Source: Pseudomonadota bacterium (GTDB lineage: Bacteria; Pseudomonadota; Alphaproteobacteria; Rhizobiales; Rhizobiaceae). Taken from it: a stretch of DNA of 64,000 nt. The notes below the pieces were generated by a model. The model was not told where the DNA came from, did not search any database, and worked only from the letters and a program-made list of their open reading frames with translations. The DNA is taken from assembly GCA_023435335.1 (NCBI GenBank), contig JAEYRU010000112.1, forward strand, positions 1 to 64,000, given 5' to 3'. Positions within the stretch are counted from its first letter, which is position 1. Each line of letters begins with the position of its first letter. Positions 27,275 to 38,946 of the stretch are shown in pieces. A program made the position numbers and the translations under genes.

Positions 27275-27294
27275 TGCCTGTTCTGGAACAGGCA
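27275..27294. promoter_or_regulatory. Perfect inverted repeat directly upstream of argJ
   Basis: TGCCTGTTC and GAACAGGCA are perfect 9-bp inverted arms with a 2-bp centre, ending 5 bp before the argJ ATG. The only weak ribosome site (AGG) is inside the repeat. It could be an operator or an RNA hairpin controlling translation. It does not match the GTTC-N7-GTTC alphaproteobacterial LexA box. Confidence 0.5.
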
Positions 27295-27428
27295 CCGTTT
27301 GCCCCAAGCGCGCCGCGCGCGCAAGGCTCACCCCGAACGTGCGCCGGCAGGATAAGCGGAAACCATGACGACTGGAGTCCGCCGCGGCCGTCGCCGGTGC
27401 GTCGAAACGCGCACGGGCGGCAATCGCG

Positions 27429-28301
27429 CTACTGGTTGGGCTGCTGCGGCCTGTCGAGTTCCTCGACCGCCTTCTTCAGCTCCGCATCGGCGATATCCAC
27501 CTCGGCGGAACCGCGCAGCGCGGCAGCCTGCTCGAAATATTTCTCACGCAGCATGAGCGAGCGTATCTGTCCCTGCACCTGCTCGAATGCCGGGGGCTGC
27601 TGCGGCCGCTTGTCGGTCACCTTGATCACATGGAAGCCGAACTGTGTCTGCACGGGTGCCTTGGAGTGCTCCCCCACTTCGAGCGCAAAGACTGCCTGCT
27701 CGAATTCCGGGACCATGCGGCCGGGGCCGAAATAGCCGAGATCCCCGCCTTGCGCCGCCGCGCCGTCAGTCGACTTCGCCTTGGCGATCTCGGCGAAATC
27801 CGCGCCACCCTCGAGCTCGGCGATGATGGCCTTCGCTTCGTCCTCGGTCTTCACCAGTATGTGTGAGGCCCGTGTTTCGTTGACCGCCGGAGCCGCCGCG
27901 ATTTCCTGGTCGTAGCGCGCCCGAACGGCCTCTTCGGTCACTGCATTCGCAACGGAGTCGCTGACGAACTGGCTGTGCAGCGCACGCAGCCGCAGGAAAT
28001 CCATGCGTCGCTTGAAGTCCTCGTTTTCGGAAACGCCCGCCTTTTCCGATTCCGCCGCCATAAGACGGATCTCGATCATTGCCGAAAGCGCGGCGGCCCG
28101 CTTCTGGTCCGGGGGAAGCTGTGCGAACTGCGGATCGAGTTCCGTCTCGGCCATCGCCAGCTCGGCCTCGGTTATCGACTGGCCGTTGACCGTAGCCACC
28201 ACCTTGTCTTCCTGCGCCACGGCCAGTCCCGCCGAGAGGAGGGCCGCGGCCATGACCGCGCCGGTCCGTGCGACAAGACGGCGGCTGAGCAAAGCGAACA
28301 T
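27429..28301 (-). CDS. Periplasmic peptidyl-prolyl cis-trans isomerase, PpiC/SurA type
   Basis: The 290-residue protein has a signal peptide (MFALLSRRLVARTGAVMAAA..., cleavage near VAQ) and an N-terminal helical chaperone part (about 30-130). A parvulin rotamase domain follows (about 140-235: ASHILVKTEDEAK, GGDLGYFGPGRMVPEFEQAVF, TQFGFHVIKV). The C-terminus is Gln/Pro-rich. It assists folding of outer-membrane and periplasmic proteins, fitting secA on the other side of the divergent promoter region. The start at 28301 opens the signal peptide; the frame happens to stay open far upstream, antisense to secA. Confidence 0.92.
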   Translation of the reverse strand: MFALLSRRLVARTGAVMAAALLSAGLAVAQEDKVVATVNGQSITEAELAMAETELDPQFAQLPPDQKRAAALSAMIEIRLMAAESEKAGVSENEDFKRRMDFLRLRALHSQFVSDSVANAVTEEAVRARYDQEIAAAPAVNETRASHILVKTEDEAKAIIAELEGGADFAEIAKAKSTDGAAAQGGDLGYFGPGRMVPEFEQAVFALEVGEHSKAPVQTQFGFHVIKVTDKRPQQPPAFEQVQGQIRSLMLREKYFEQAAALRGSAEVDIADAELKKAVEELDRPQQPNQ

Positions 28302-28388
28302 GAAACTTACTCCGGTTCGGGTTTCGGAAGTGATCCAGATCAGCCCGAATATGGCGGTTTTTTGCTGGCTGGGCCGGGTTCCGGCGCG

Positions 28389-28417
28389 TTGACATCGCCG
28401 GGGGCCCCTCTTATCTG
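28389..28417 (+). promoter_or_regulatory. Promoter of secA
   Basis: A perfect -35 TTGACA (28389-28394), a 17-bp spacer and TATCTG (28412-28417) as -10 lie about 120 bp before the secA ATG. This is one of the clearest housekeeping promoters in the window. Start site near 28424 gives a 5' leader of about 110 nt. Confidence 0.72.
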
Positions 28418-28535
28418 TCCTTCGTCTTTGCGTCCACAACCCTTTTCGGGCGCTTTTTTGACGTATGGGACCGCATGGAGTTCCCGGCCGCGGTTCCTGC
28501 CGGCCCGGCAATCTTCGCATCGAAAGGACCATTTG

Positions 28536-31265
<2,730 letters not shown>

Positions 31266-31295
31266 GGCGATCCGCGGGGGGAGTGCGCCGCGCGC

Positions 31296-31607
31296 CTAGA
31301 TTCCCGAGCCGAACAGCTCCCCGGGATCGTCGCCCGCCCAGGGGGCCGGCATCTCCGGTGGCTGGCGCGCCCCTGCCTGGGGCATCGGCATCCAGCACAG
31401 CAGTTCCGGCTCTGCGTAGATGAACATCTGGCCGGGCTTCGAGTCGGCAGCGCGCCATCCCTCCGTCCCCGACAGGTCGGCGCTTGCCCAGTAGACCATG
31501 TCGACCTCGGCCGGCCCCTGCTCGGTCGACCTGACGGTCACCAGTATCCGGGTCCCGTCCCTCGGCGCGTCCGCCATCGCGCGCCAGCCGTCGTTTTCGC
31601 TTGCCAT
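31296..31607 (-). CDS. Conserved small cytosolic protein of unknown function
   Basis: The 103-residue protein contains WRAMADAPRDGTRILVTVR, a motif of small proteins that usually read W-x-P-x-x-APKDGT-xIL (DUF551-like), then VYWASADLSGTEGW and ELLCWMPMPQ. No signal peptide or membrane segment. It converges with secA at 30 bp. The function of such proteins is not known; many occur in phages and in rhizobial chromosomes. Confidence 0.65.
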   Translation of the reverse strand: MASENDGWRAMADAPRDGTRILVTVRSTEQGPAEVDMVYWASADLSGTEGWRAADSKPGQMFIYAEPELLCWMPMPQAGARQPPEMPAPWAGDDPGELFGSGI

Positions 31608-31764
31608 TCAGCCTCTCGCCGCTCACCTGGTCCGGCCCCGCGCCCATGCTAGCCGACACCTGTTCGCGGCTCCAGCCCGGATTGGGCGCGCGCAGCCGGC
31701 GCGCATTACGCCCAACCGTTTCTTAATGACTGCTGGTTAGCCTGCCAACCGATCGGAAAACGGA

Positions 31765-33183
31765 GTGTATCGCGTGCGCTTTTCCGCTGCCGCAACGGCC
31801 GGGCGTCTGCTTCCGCAGCGCATGGTTTCGCGTGCGCAGCCGTATCTCGAACGCGTCGATATGCTGGTCAATGACCGCGGGGGAGAAGGCGAAGCCGGTC
31901 GGATATCGCTGGCGGCGTTCGCGATCCGCATCGTCAGCGCGATGATCGCTCTGGTCAGCCAGGTGCTGCTTGCCCGCTGGCTGGGCAGCTTCGAGTACGG
32001 CATCTTCGTACTGGTCTGGGTGACGATGATCATCGTCGGCAACCTGTCCTGTGTGGGCTTCCACACATCAGCGATCCGCTTTATCCCCGAATACAGGGAG
32101 ACAGGCCGGCTGGCCGAACTGCGCGGCATTCTGCTGACGAGCAAGGTATTCGTGCTCGGGGCCTCGACGCTGGTCGCAGGTGCGGGCGCGGCCGGCGTAT
32201 GGCTCCTCTCGGACACGGTCGAGTCCTATTACGTCGTTCCCTTCTATCTCGGCCTGGTGTGCCTACCGATGATCGCGCTGTCGGACGTGCTGCAGGGCAT
32301 CGCCCGCGCCAATGCATGGGCGATCTCGGCACTGTCGGTCATCTATCTGGTGCGACCTTTGCTGATCCTTGCCTTTATGGCGCTGGCGCTGCTGCTGGGC
32401 TACGCGCCGTCCGCGCAGACGGCTGTGCTGGCCGCCATAGCGGCAACCTACGCCACGACGCTCTACCAGCTAGTCACCGTGTCGGCGCGCATCGACCGTC
32501 GCATTCCGGCCGGGCCGCGAAAGGTCGAGTTCGGCATGTGGCTGGCCGTGTCGTTGCCGATCTTCCTGGTGGAAGGCTTCTTCTTTCTCCTGACGAACGC
32601 CGACGTGCTGATGGTTGGCTACTTCCGCGACCCGCACGACGTCGCTGTCTACTATGCGACCGTAAAGGTGCTGGCGCTCGTCCATTTCGTATATTTCGCC
32701 GTCAAGGCGGGCGTCGCGCAGAAATACGCTGAACTGATGCACAGGGATCGCGGCGCCGGCCTGGCGCGCTTCGCCCGCCTGACCGTCTCCTGGACCTTCT
32801 GGCCGTCGCTCGCGATGGGCATACTCCTGGTGATCGCGGGCAGGCCGCTGCTGATGCTGTTCGGCCCCGGTTTTGAGGAAGGCTACGCGCTGCTTTTCCT
32901 GCTGGTGCCCGGCGTGCTTGCGCGCGCGGCCGTCGGCCCGGCCGAAAGCCTGCTGACCATGACCGGCCATCAGAACGTCTGCGCCGCGATCTATTCGGCA
33001 GCGCTCGCGCTCAATGTCGGGCTGAACGTTTTACTCATCCCGCAATACGGGCTCTGGGGCGCCGCCCTGGGCACCGCGCTTGCCACGCTCTTCGAGGCCG
33101 GCGCTCTGGCGCTGACCGTATGGCGGACGCACGGCGTCGCGATGGTGATATTCGCACCGAAGCTATCGATGGAGACCGCCTGA
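31765..33183 (+). CDS. Polysaccharide biosynthesis (Wzx/MATE-type) membrane flippase
   Basis: The 472-residue protein has about twelve to fourteen hydrophobic helices. The family start is AIRIVSAMIALVSQVLLARWLGSFEYGIFVL, and GFHTSAIRFIPEYRETGR and MVGYFRDPHDVAVYYATVK are loops typical of oligosaccharide flippases. Such proteins move lipid-linked oligosaccharide across the inner membrane for capsule, exopolysaccharide or O-antigen. The start is a GTG at 31765 behind CGGAG; a downstream ATG cannot be ruled out. It overlaps the next gene by one base (TGATG), so translation is coupled. No glycosyltransferases are nearby. Confidence 0.85.
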   Translation: MYRVRFSAAATAGRLLPQRMVSRAQPYLERVDMLVNDRGGEGEAGRISLAAFAIRIVSAMIALVSQVLLARWLGSFEYGIFVLVWVTMIIVGNLSCVGFHTSAIRFIPEYRETGRLAELRGILLTSKVFVLGASTLVAGAGAAGVWLLSDTVESYYVVPFYLGLVCLPMIALSDVLQGIARANAWAISALSVIYLVRPLLILAFMALALLLGYAPSAQTAVLAAIAATYATTLYQLVTVSARIDRRIPAGPRKVEFGMWLAVSLPIFLVEGFFFLLTNADVLMVGYFRDPHDVAVYYATVKVLALVHFVYFAVKAGVAQKYAELMHRDRGAGLARFARLTVSWTFWPSLAMGILLVIAGRPLLMLFGPGFEEGYALLFLLVPGVLARAAVGPAESLLTMTGHQNVCAAIYSAALALNVGLNVLLIPQYGLWGAALGTALATLFEAGALALTVWRTHGVAMVIFAPKLSMETA

Positions 33184-34436
33184 TGGCTGTCGTGCCTATC
33201 CTTGAGGAAGTCAGCACCCCCGGTCCGATCCTGGCAGGTCTGCGCCCTGATCCGGCCCGACTGGAAGCGCTGGGCGAGGCGAAATCGCGCACGCTTGCCA
33301 TCTACCCGGCTTCGGCGGGCTTCGATCTCGTTGAGGAACTCGATCATCTCTGCGCCCGCTCCGTGGAGCCCAACATCTTCTTCAATCCGCGCTTCCTGGC
33401 CCCGGCCATGCCGCGCCTGGAGGACAAGGAAATCCGCCTCGCCGTCATCCGCGACAATGACGACGGGCGCAGCCGGCTCCGACTGCTCGTGCCTTTTTCG
33501 GTCGAGCGTCCCACTGTCCCATTCGGCGTGCCTATAATGCGCACCTGGTCGAACCCCTTTGGCCCGCTGGGTACGCCACTGGTCGACCATGACGACCCGG
33601 AAGGGGTTATTGCCGACTTCTTCTCGCTTCTGGCCCGTCCGCACCTCAAGCTTCCCCGGGTATTCGTGCTGCCTGAAGTGCGTCTCGATGGACCCTTCGC
33701 GGCTATCCTCAGCACCTTCGCGGCTAGCCGCAATTTGACGCTGGTCACGACCGGACAGAGCGAGCGGCCCTTCCTGCAGAGCACGCTAGAAGGCGACGAC
33801 TATCTCAAGCAGGCGCTGCGTCCGCACCATCTTCGCGAGTTCCGGCGGTTGCGTCGGCGGCTCGCCGATGTCGGGGCACTGGAGCATCACGTTGCCCGCA
33901 GCGAGACCGACATCCGGCTCGGAGTCGAGGCCTTCCTAAGCCTGGAGGCGGCCGGGTGGAAGGGGCGCGAGCGCACCGCCATGGCGACCGACCGCTATCG
34001 CGCCGCGTTTGCCCGCGAGGCCGTTCACCGGCTAGCCGAGCGTGACCTTTGCCGCATCCACACGCTGACCCTCGACGGGAAGGTGATTGCCTGCCTGATC
34101 GTGTTCATCGAGTCCGGCACCGCCTACACCTGGAAGACCACCTACGATGAGGCGTATTCGGCCTACTCGCCCGGCACGCTGCTGATGCTGGACGTAACCC
34201 GGTACCATCTCGACGATCCGAACATTCTCGGAACCGATTCCTGCGCGACCGCCGATCATCCTATAATGAGTCGCATCTGGACCGAGCGACGGCCCACAGG
34301 CACCCTAGTGGTGGCGCTGGCGCCGGACGCGGACAGGCTTGCGCGGCAGGCCGCCTCCCAGTTGCACCTCTATCAGGAAACGCGCAACCTCGCCCGCAGG
34401 CTGCGGGACCGGGTTCGCGGCCTGCTCAGACGCTGA
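33183..34436 (+). CDS. CelD/FemAB-like GNAT acyltransferase linked to surface polysaccharide
   Basis: The 417-residue cytosolic protein has the C-terminal acyltransferase fold called BioF2-like or CelD-like (about 180-370). Recognisable blocks are LRPHHLREFRRLRRRLAD, FLSLEAAGWKGRERTAMA, then RIHTLTLDGKVIACLIVF and TYTWKTTYDEAYSAYSPG-type motifs. It starts at the ATG overlapping the flippase stop (TGATG), which couples the two. Family members act on exopolysaccharide or cellulose-associated substrates and are often found in such clusters. The acyl donor and target are unknown. Confidence 0.82.
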   Translation: MAVVPILEEVSTPGPILAGLRPDPARLEALGEAKSRTLAIYPASAGFDLVEELDHLCARSVEPNIFFNPRFLAPAMPRLEDKEIRLAVIRDNDDGRSRLRLLVPFSVERPTVPFGVPIMRTWSNPFGPLGTPLVDHDDPEGVIADFFSLLARPHLKLPRVFVLPEVRLDGPFAAILSTFAASRNLTLVTTGQSERPFLQSTLEGDDYLKQALRPHHLREFRRLRRRLADVGALEHHVARSETDIRLGVEAFLSLEAAGWKGRERTAMATDRYRAAFAREAVHRLAERDLCRIHTLTLDGKVIACLIVFIESGTAYTWKTTYDEAYSAYSPGTLLMLDVTRYHLDDPNILGTDSCATADHPIMSRIWTERRPTGTLVVALAPDADRLARQAASQLHLYQETRNLARRLRDRVRGLLRR

Positions 34437-34464
34437 GGCTTGCCGGTGGAGAGCGGGAGCCTTG

Positions 34465-37400
34465 CTAGCCCGTTTTTCGGGCGGCGCCGGCGCCGGCCAT
34501 CCACGTCTCTACCTTCTCTAGAAGCGCCTTCGGGCTTATCGGCTTGGACAGGTAGTCGTCCATGCCAGCTTCGATGCAGCGCTCGCGGTCGCCCTTCAGC
34601 GCATGCGCCGTGACGCCGACGATCGGCACGTGCCCGCCCGATTGCGCCTCCAGTTCACGAATCGCGGCGGTCGCCTCCAGCCCGTTCATCCCCGGCATGG
34701 AAACGTCCATCAGGATCATGGTCGGCTGCTTCTCGCGGTAGGCCTCCACTGCCAGCTGGCCGTTGCCTACTATGTGATACCTGAAACTGGTCTCGCTGAG
34801 AATCTGCGTGAACACCAGCTGGTTCACCTCATTGTCCTCGGCGACGAGTATGTCGATCCCTGCCGCGGCTGCGGGCTGCGCGGGCTTTTCGGCCGTCGCG
34901 GGAGCCGCCGGGACTGGGCGCGATCCGGAGGGGCGCGCAGGCATCGGCTCAGTCGGTCGCGGCACGATAGGCGTCACCGTCCCGGCGCGCGCGCGGCGCT
35001 TCTGGATCGCCGCGACCAGCGTCTCCAGCAGAAGCGAGGACCGCACCGGCTTGATGAGCTGGGCGTCGATCGCCAGATCGCGGTAATGCGCGTTGGTCAT
35101 CGACTGATCGACCGAGGTCAGCATGACGATCGGCACGTCCGAGATGCCCTTTGTCGAACGGATGATGCGCGCCGCTTCCGCGCCCGTCATTCCGGGCATC
35201 TGGTAGTCCAGGATGACGCAGTCGACCGCGACGCCGAAGGATGCGGCCGCCTTCAGCACCTCTATGCCGACGGGCCCGCTTTCCGCCGCACAGGCGTCGA
35301 ACCTCCAGGAAATCATCTGCTCCGACAGGATGGCCCTGTTGACGGCGTTGTCGTCCACTATGAGAACGCGTGCACCGGTGACATCCATTGGCGTGATCCT
35401 TTCCACGTCCGGCTTGCCGGTATGCTCGAGCTCGACGTCGAACCAGAAGGTCGATCCCTCGCCTTCGACGCTTTCCACTCCCAGCGTCCCGCCCATCAGG
35501 TCGACGAGGCGCGACGTTATCGCGAGGCCCAGCCCGGTACCTTCATGCCGCCGGGTTGAGGACGCATCCACCTGGCTGAACTTGTCGAACACGAGCTGCA
35601 GCTTGTCCGCGGGGATGCCGATGCCGGTATCGTGAACGCTTATCTTCAGGCGCGTCGCGGTGCCGACGTCCTCCCCGGTGACCTCCACAAGCACGTGCCC
35701 AGTATCGGTGAACTTCACCGCATTGCCGAGCAGGTTGGTGATGATCTGCCGGATGCGGCCGACATCGCCGATGAAGGTGTGGTGCAGGCCGGGCTCCACA
35801 CGGACGATCAGTTCCAGGTCCTTCTCCTTGGCCCGCGTCGAGACCAGCGTGGCCACGTCCTCAATCGCCTCGGTGAGATTGAACGGAGCCGGGTCAAGCA
35901 CCAGCTGGCCGGCGTCGATCTTGGAGAAGTCCAGAATGTCGTTGATGATCGTCAGCAGGGCGTTTCCGGACTTCATGATGATGTCGATGAAGGTCCGCTG
36001 CTTGGAGTCGAGTTCGGTCCTCGACATGAGTTCGGCCATGCCCAGCACGCCATTCATGGGCGTGCGAATTTCGTGGCTCATATTGGCGAGGAATTCCGAC
36101 TTTGCCCGATCGGCGAGGATCGCCTTCTTGCGCGCCTCCTCCAGTTCGGCCTCGCGCCGCTTCAGTTCGGTGATGTCGGTGGTCGAGCCAATGAGGTAGA
36201 GCGAGCCGTCGGTGGCCGTGAACGCGCCCTTGCGCGCCATCTGGTGGCGCGTCGAACCGTCGGGATGTACGATGACTTCTTCCAGCTCGATCATCTTGCC
36301 ATGTTCGAGCACGTCCCGGTCCGCATTCATCAGGGCTTCGCCCTGGTGGCCAAAGACCTCCTCGTCAGTCTTGCCGAGGGCCTCCTGCTCGGAATATCCG
36401 GTGAGGTCGCACCACCCCTTGTTCACGTACATCAGCCTTAGATCCGGCTTCTTGGCGTAGATCGCCACCGGCACGTTGTCGATCAGGTTCCGGAACACCT
36501 CGTTCTCGCGCATGCTTTCGCGCAGCGCCGCCTCGCGTTCCTTGATCTCTGTGATGTCGATCCTGACGCCGACGAAGAACCCGTCCGGCGTGCGCGAATC
36601 AATGACCTTCTGCCACCCACCGTTGAGGCTCTGACGCTCGGATTCTGCGTGGCTGACGTGATATCTCTTGAGATATTCCTCGACCCAAGCCTCCGGGTTC
36701 GTGTCGTAAAGGGCGTCCAGCTTCGGGTCTCCGCTCTTGCGGAAGTAGCCCGCGCGGTGCGCCGCCTCGACCGCGTCGCGGATAGGGCGGCCCGGCTGCA
36801 TCGCTTCCGATAGCGCCGGCAGCCCCTCGCGAATGAGCCGGTTGCCCGAGACGAACCGGTCGTTGCGATCGTAGATTATGACACCCGCCGGCAGCGAATC
36901 GAGGACGCTTTCAAGCTGCGCGCGCGCATCCTGGGCTTCCTTCGCCCGCCGCTTAAGTTCGGTAACGTCGAAGATCGTGCACGCGACGTAGCTCTTGTCG
37001 TCCGAGGTCTTCACCTTGTTCTTGCGCACCATCCGCGCGCCCTGCGAGCCCTCTAGTTCGTACTCCTCCTCGAGCTCGAAGGGGTCTCCCGTCTCGAGTA
37101 CCGACCGTTCGTTCGCCTCGAAGGCTTCCGCTTCCGCTGGCGAAACGAAATCGCGCGCCTTGCGGCCCAGCATCGCTTCCGCCTCGACGCCGAAATAGGA
37201 CGCGAACGCCTTGTTCACCAGCACGAAGTCGAGGTTCTCGTCTTTCACGAAGATCGGGTCGGCAACGCTGTTGATCACCGCGTCGGCGAGCTTCGCCTGT
37301 TCCAGCGCGTGCCCCAGCTGCGCCTCGCGTTCCTTCATCTCGGTGATGTCGTAGTAGGAGATCAGCCGCTTTCCGCCCGACAGGCTCGTCACGGAATAGA

Positions 37401-38715
37401 TCATAGTGCAGCCGTCGGCGCGCCGGAACTCACGCGGCGGGACGTCGCCGTCCCTGATCTCCTGCAGCCGCGACTGTACGTAGGTCTCCCACTCTTCGTC
37501 GGAGGACTCGTAGATTCCGTTGTGACGGTTCACGTCCATCAGTGCACGGAAGTGGCTCCCCACCGCGACGTCGTCGGGTGTGACCTTCCAGATCGAATAG
37601 AAGGCGCGATTGATGATCTCCGCCTTGAGGTCGGCATCGAGGATGACGACCCCCATGCGCATGATGTCGATCGTGCGCGCCAGATCCGACAGCAGCAGCT
37701 CGCTGGCTGCCTTCGCCCGCCCGAGCTCCTCCTCGCGCCGCTTCAGGTCCGAGATGTCGGTGCCTATGCCGATCGTGCCGCCGTCTTCGGTGCGGATTTC
37801 GCGGTGCATGCAGAACCGCCCGTCCCCGAACCCGATCACCTGTTCCCACTGGGTCTCGTTGCGGCGCTTGGCGATCACACTGTCGCGCCATTCCTGGGCG
37901 GAGATGTCCCCCGTGATGAACACGCCGCGGCGCAGGCCCTCGTCGATCAGCGTCTCGAAGCCGATACCGGGGCGGATCACATCCTCCAGCCCGCCATACA
38001 TGTCGACCATGGCGTCGTTGTACAGAACCAGCTTGTCGTCGGCGTCGTAGTAACTGAACGCGTCGTGCATGGCGTTGAGCGCCGCCATGAGCTGTTCGGC
38101 GTGGCTCCTGCCTGCGTTGGCGTCGTGGACGAGACGCTCACGGCTTTCCTTGAGGGACAACGCCCGCCGCGTCTCCCTCAATTCGTCGAGCGCCTCCACC
38201 ATCGCGGTGACGTTTCGCCCGCTGCCGGTGTAGCCGGCGAAATCTCCGTGTTCGTCGAAGCGCGGAAAGCCCGAGACGCTCACCCACCGGCAATTGTCGG
38301 TCGGCTTCGCGACTTCGTAGATGAAGTCGCGAAACGGTCGGCGCGCCTCCAGGTCGGCGATATGGGCTTCATACTGCTTGTTGTGCTTTGCCGTGGCCGC
38401 GAAGAAATCGAACCAGGACTTGCCGATCGCGCGGGCGGGCTTCAGCCCGGTCGCGGCCTCGATGGACTCGGAGAAGTATACGAACCGGTGGTCACTATCG
38501 TTCTGCCAGATCCAGTCAGAGCTGGAATCGACCAGTTGCTCAAGTTCGCGCACACTGAATTGCACATGCGAAGGGTCCGGCACGGCGGCGTTCGCCCCGA
38601 TGTCGTCATCCCCCTGCACGGCCGCTGCCTTCGCGGCCGGCATCCCTCCTGCACCGGTCATCGACAATGCGAACCTCCCCGCGGATCTGCGCTGGGAAGT
38701 CTGCCGGACAAGCAT
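34465..38715 (-). CDS. Soluble hybrid histidine kinase: six PAS domains, HisKA, HATPase, two receivers
   Basis: The 1416-residue protein has no membrane helix. Six PAS modules span about 50-870, each ending near an E/K-rich linker such as TELKRREAEL. Then comes a HisKA domain with ANMSHEIRTPMNGVLGMAELM, discontinuously read (phospho-His near 879). An HATPase domain with GTGLGLAI follows, then receiver 1 (Asp near 1170 in CVILDYQMPG) and receiver 2 (Asp near 1336 in ILMDVSMPG). There is no Hpt domain, so phosphate probably passes to a separate Hpt protein or receiver. Three PAS modules (second, third, fifth) look like the PAS_7 type. It is convergent with the flippase/acyltransferase pair; its signal and target are unknown. 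Confidence 0.93.
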   Translation of the reverse strand: MLVRQTSQRRSAGRFALSMTGAGGMPAAKAAAVQGDDDIGANAAVPDPSHVQFSVRELEQLVDSSSDWIWQNDSDHRFVYFSESIEAATGLKPARAIGKSWFDFFAATAKHNKQYEAHIADLEARRPFRDFIYEVAKPTDNCRWVSVSGFPRFDEHGDFAGYTGSGRNVTAMVEALDELRETRRALSLKESRERLVHDANAGRSHAEQLMAALNAMHDAFSYYDADDKLVLYNDAMVDMYGGLEDVIRPGIGFETLIDEGLRRGVFITGDISAQEWRDSVIAKRRNETQWEQVIGFGDGRFCMHREIRTEDGGTIGIGTDISDLKRREEELGRAKAASELLLSDLARTIDIMRMGVVILDADLKAEIINRAFYSIWKVTPDDVAVGSHFRALMDVNRHNGIYESSDEEWETYVQSRLQEIRDGDVPPREFRRADGCTMIYSVTSLSGGKRLISYYDITEMKEREAQLGHALEQAKLADAVINSVADPIFVKDENLDFVLVNKAFASYFGVEAEAMLGRKARDFVSPAEAEAFEANERSVLETGDPFELEEEYELEGSQGARMVRKNKVKTSDDKSYVACTIFDVTELKRRAKEAQDARAQLESVLDSLPAGVIIYDRNDRFVSGNRLIREGLPALSEAMQPGRPIRDAVEAAHRAGYFRKSGDPKLDALYDTNPEAWVEEYLKRYHVSHAESERQSLNGGWQKVIDSRTPDGFFVGVRIDITEIKEREAALRESMRENEVFRNLIDNVPVAIYAKKPDLRLMYVNKGWCDLTGYSEQEALGKTDEEVFGHQGEALMNADRDVLEHGKMIELEEVIVHPDGSTRHQMARKGAFTATDGSLYLIGSTTDITELKRREAELEEARKKAILADRAKSEFLANMSHEIRTPMNGVLGMAELMSRTELDSKQRTFIDIIMKSGNALLTIINDILDFSKIDAGQLVLDPAPFNLTEAIEDVATLVSTRAKEKDLELIVRVEPGLHHTFIGDVGRIRQIITNLLGNAVKFTDTGHVLVEVTGEDVGTATRLKISVHDTGIGIPADKLQLVFDKFSQVDASSTRRHEGTGLGLAITSRLVDLMGGTLGVESVEGEGSTFWFDVELEHTGKPDVERITPMDVTGARVLIVDDNAVNRAILSEQMISWRFDACAAESGPVGIEVLKAAASFGVAVDCVILDYQMPGMTGAEAARIIRSTKGISDVPIVMLTSVDQSMTNAHYRDLAIDAQLIKPVRSSLLLETLVAAIQKRRARAGTVTPIVPRPTEPMPARPSGSRPVPAAPATAEKPAQPAAAAGIDILVAEDNEVNQLVFTQILSETSFRYHIVGNGQLAVEAYREKQPTMILMDVSMPGMNGLEATAAIRELEAQSGGHVPIVGVTAHALKGDRERCIEAGMDDYLSKPISPKALLEKVETWMAGAGAARKTG

Positions 38716-38742
38716 TAACGTTTAACTAAGCATAACGGCATT

Positions 38743-38790
38743 CTGCCCAAGTGTTGGGCAGTCGCCCGCCGGGCGGGCGGCGCGTCAGGG
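38743..38790. other. Two hairpins between tRNA-Glu and the histidine kinase gene
   Basis: CTGCCCAA (38743-38750) pairs perfectly with TTGGGCAG (38754-38761) around GTG. A GC-rich self-complementary block (GCCCGCC/GGGCGGG) follows at 38764-38780. On the minus strand they come after the tRNA 3' end and could terminate it, but no T-run follows. They equally lie just before the kinase start and could be part of its promoter. Confidence 0.4.
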
Positions 38791-38797
38791 GAAGGGT

Positions 38798-38872
38798 TGG
38801 TACGCCCACGGGGAATCGAACCCCGGTTTGCGCCGTGAGAGGGCGCCGTCCTGACCGCTAGACGATGGGCGC
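38798..38872 (-). tRNA. tRNA-Glu, anticodon CUC
   Basis: On the minus strand a complete 75-nt tRNA including encoded CCA folds into a cloverleaf. The acceptor GCGCCCA pairs with TGGGCGT (one G-U pair at the end). The D arm contains TCTAGCGGTCAGGA, the anticodon stem GCGCC/GGCGC encloses loop CTCTCAC with CTC as anticodon, and the T arm is CGGGGTTCGATTCCCCG. The sequence CATCGTCTAG is typical of tRNA-Glu. It reads GAG. Confidence 0.95.
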
Positions 38873-38889
38873 GGAACCAAGCCGGCCCG

Positions 38890-38918
38890 GATATAAGCTG
38901 GAATTTTCGCGATTGCAA
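38890..38918 (-). promoter_or_regulatory. Promoter of tRNA-Glu
   Basis: On the minus strand TTGCAA (38913-38918), a 17-bp spacer and TATATC (38890-38895) lie directly before the tRNA, placing the start of transcription about 10 bp upstream of its 5' end. Spacing is ideal for sigma-70. Confidence 0.65.
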
Positions 38919-38946
38919 CCGCCTGTCCGGAGCACGTCCGGATTCA

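Noticed and set aside
27275..27294. LexA/SOS box at argJ
   Set aside because: The alphaproteobacterial box is a direct repeat GTTC-N7-GTTC; this is an inverted repeat with a 2-bp centre.
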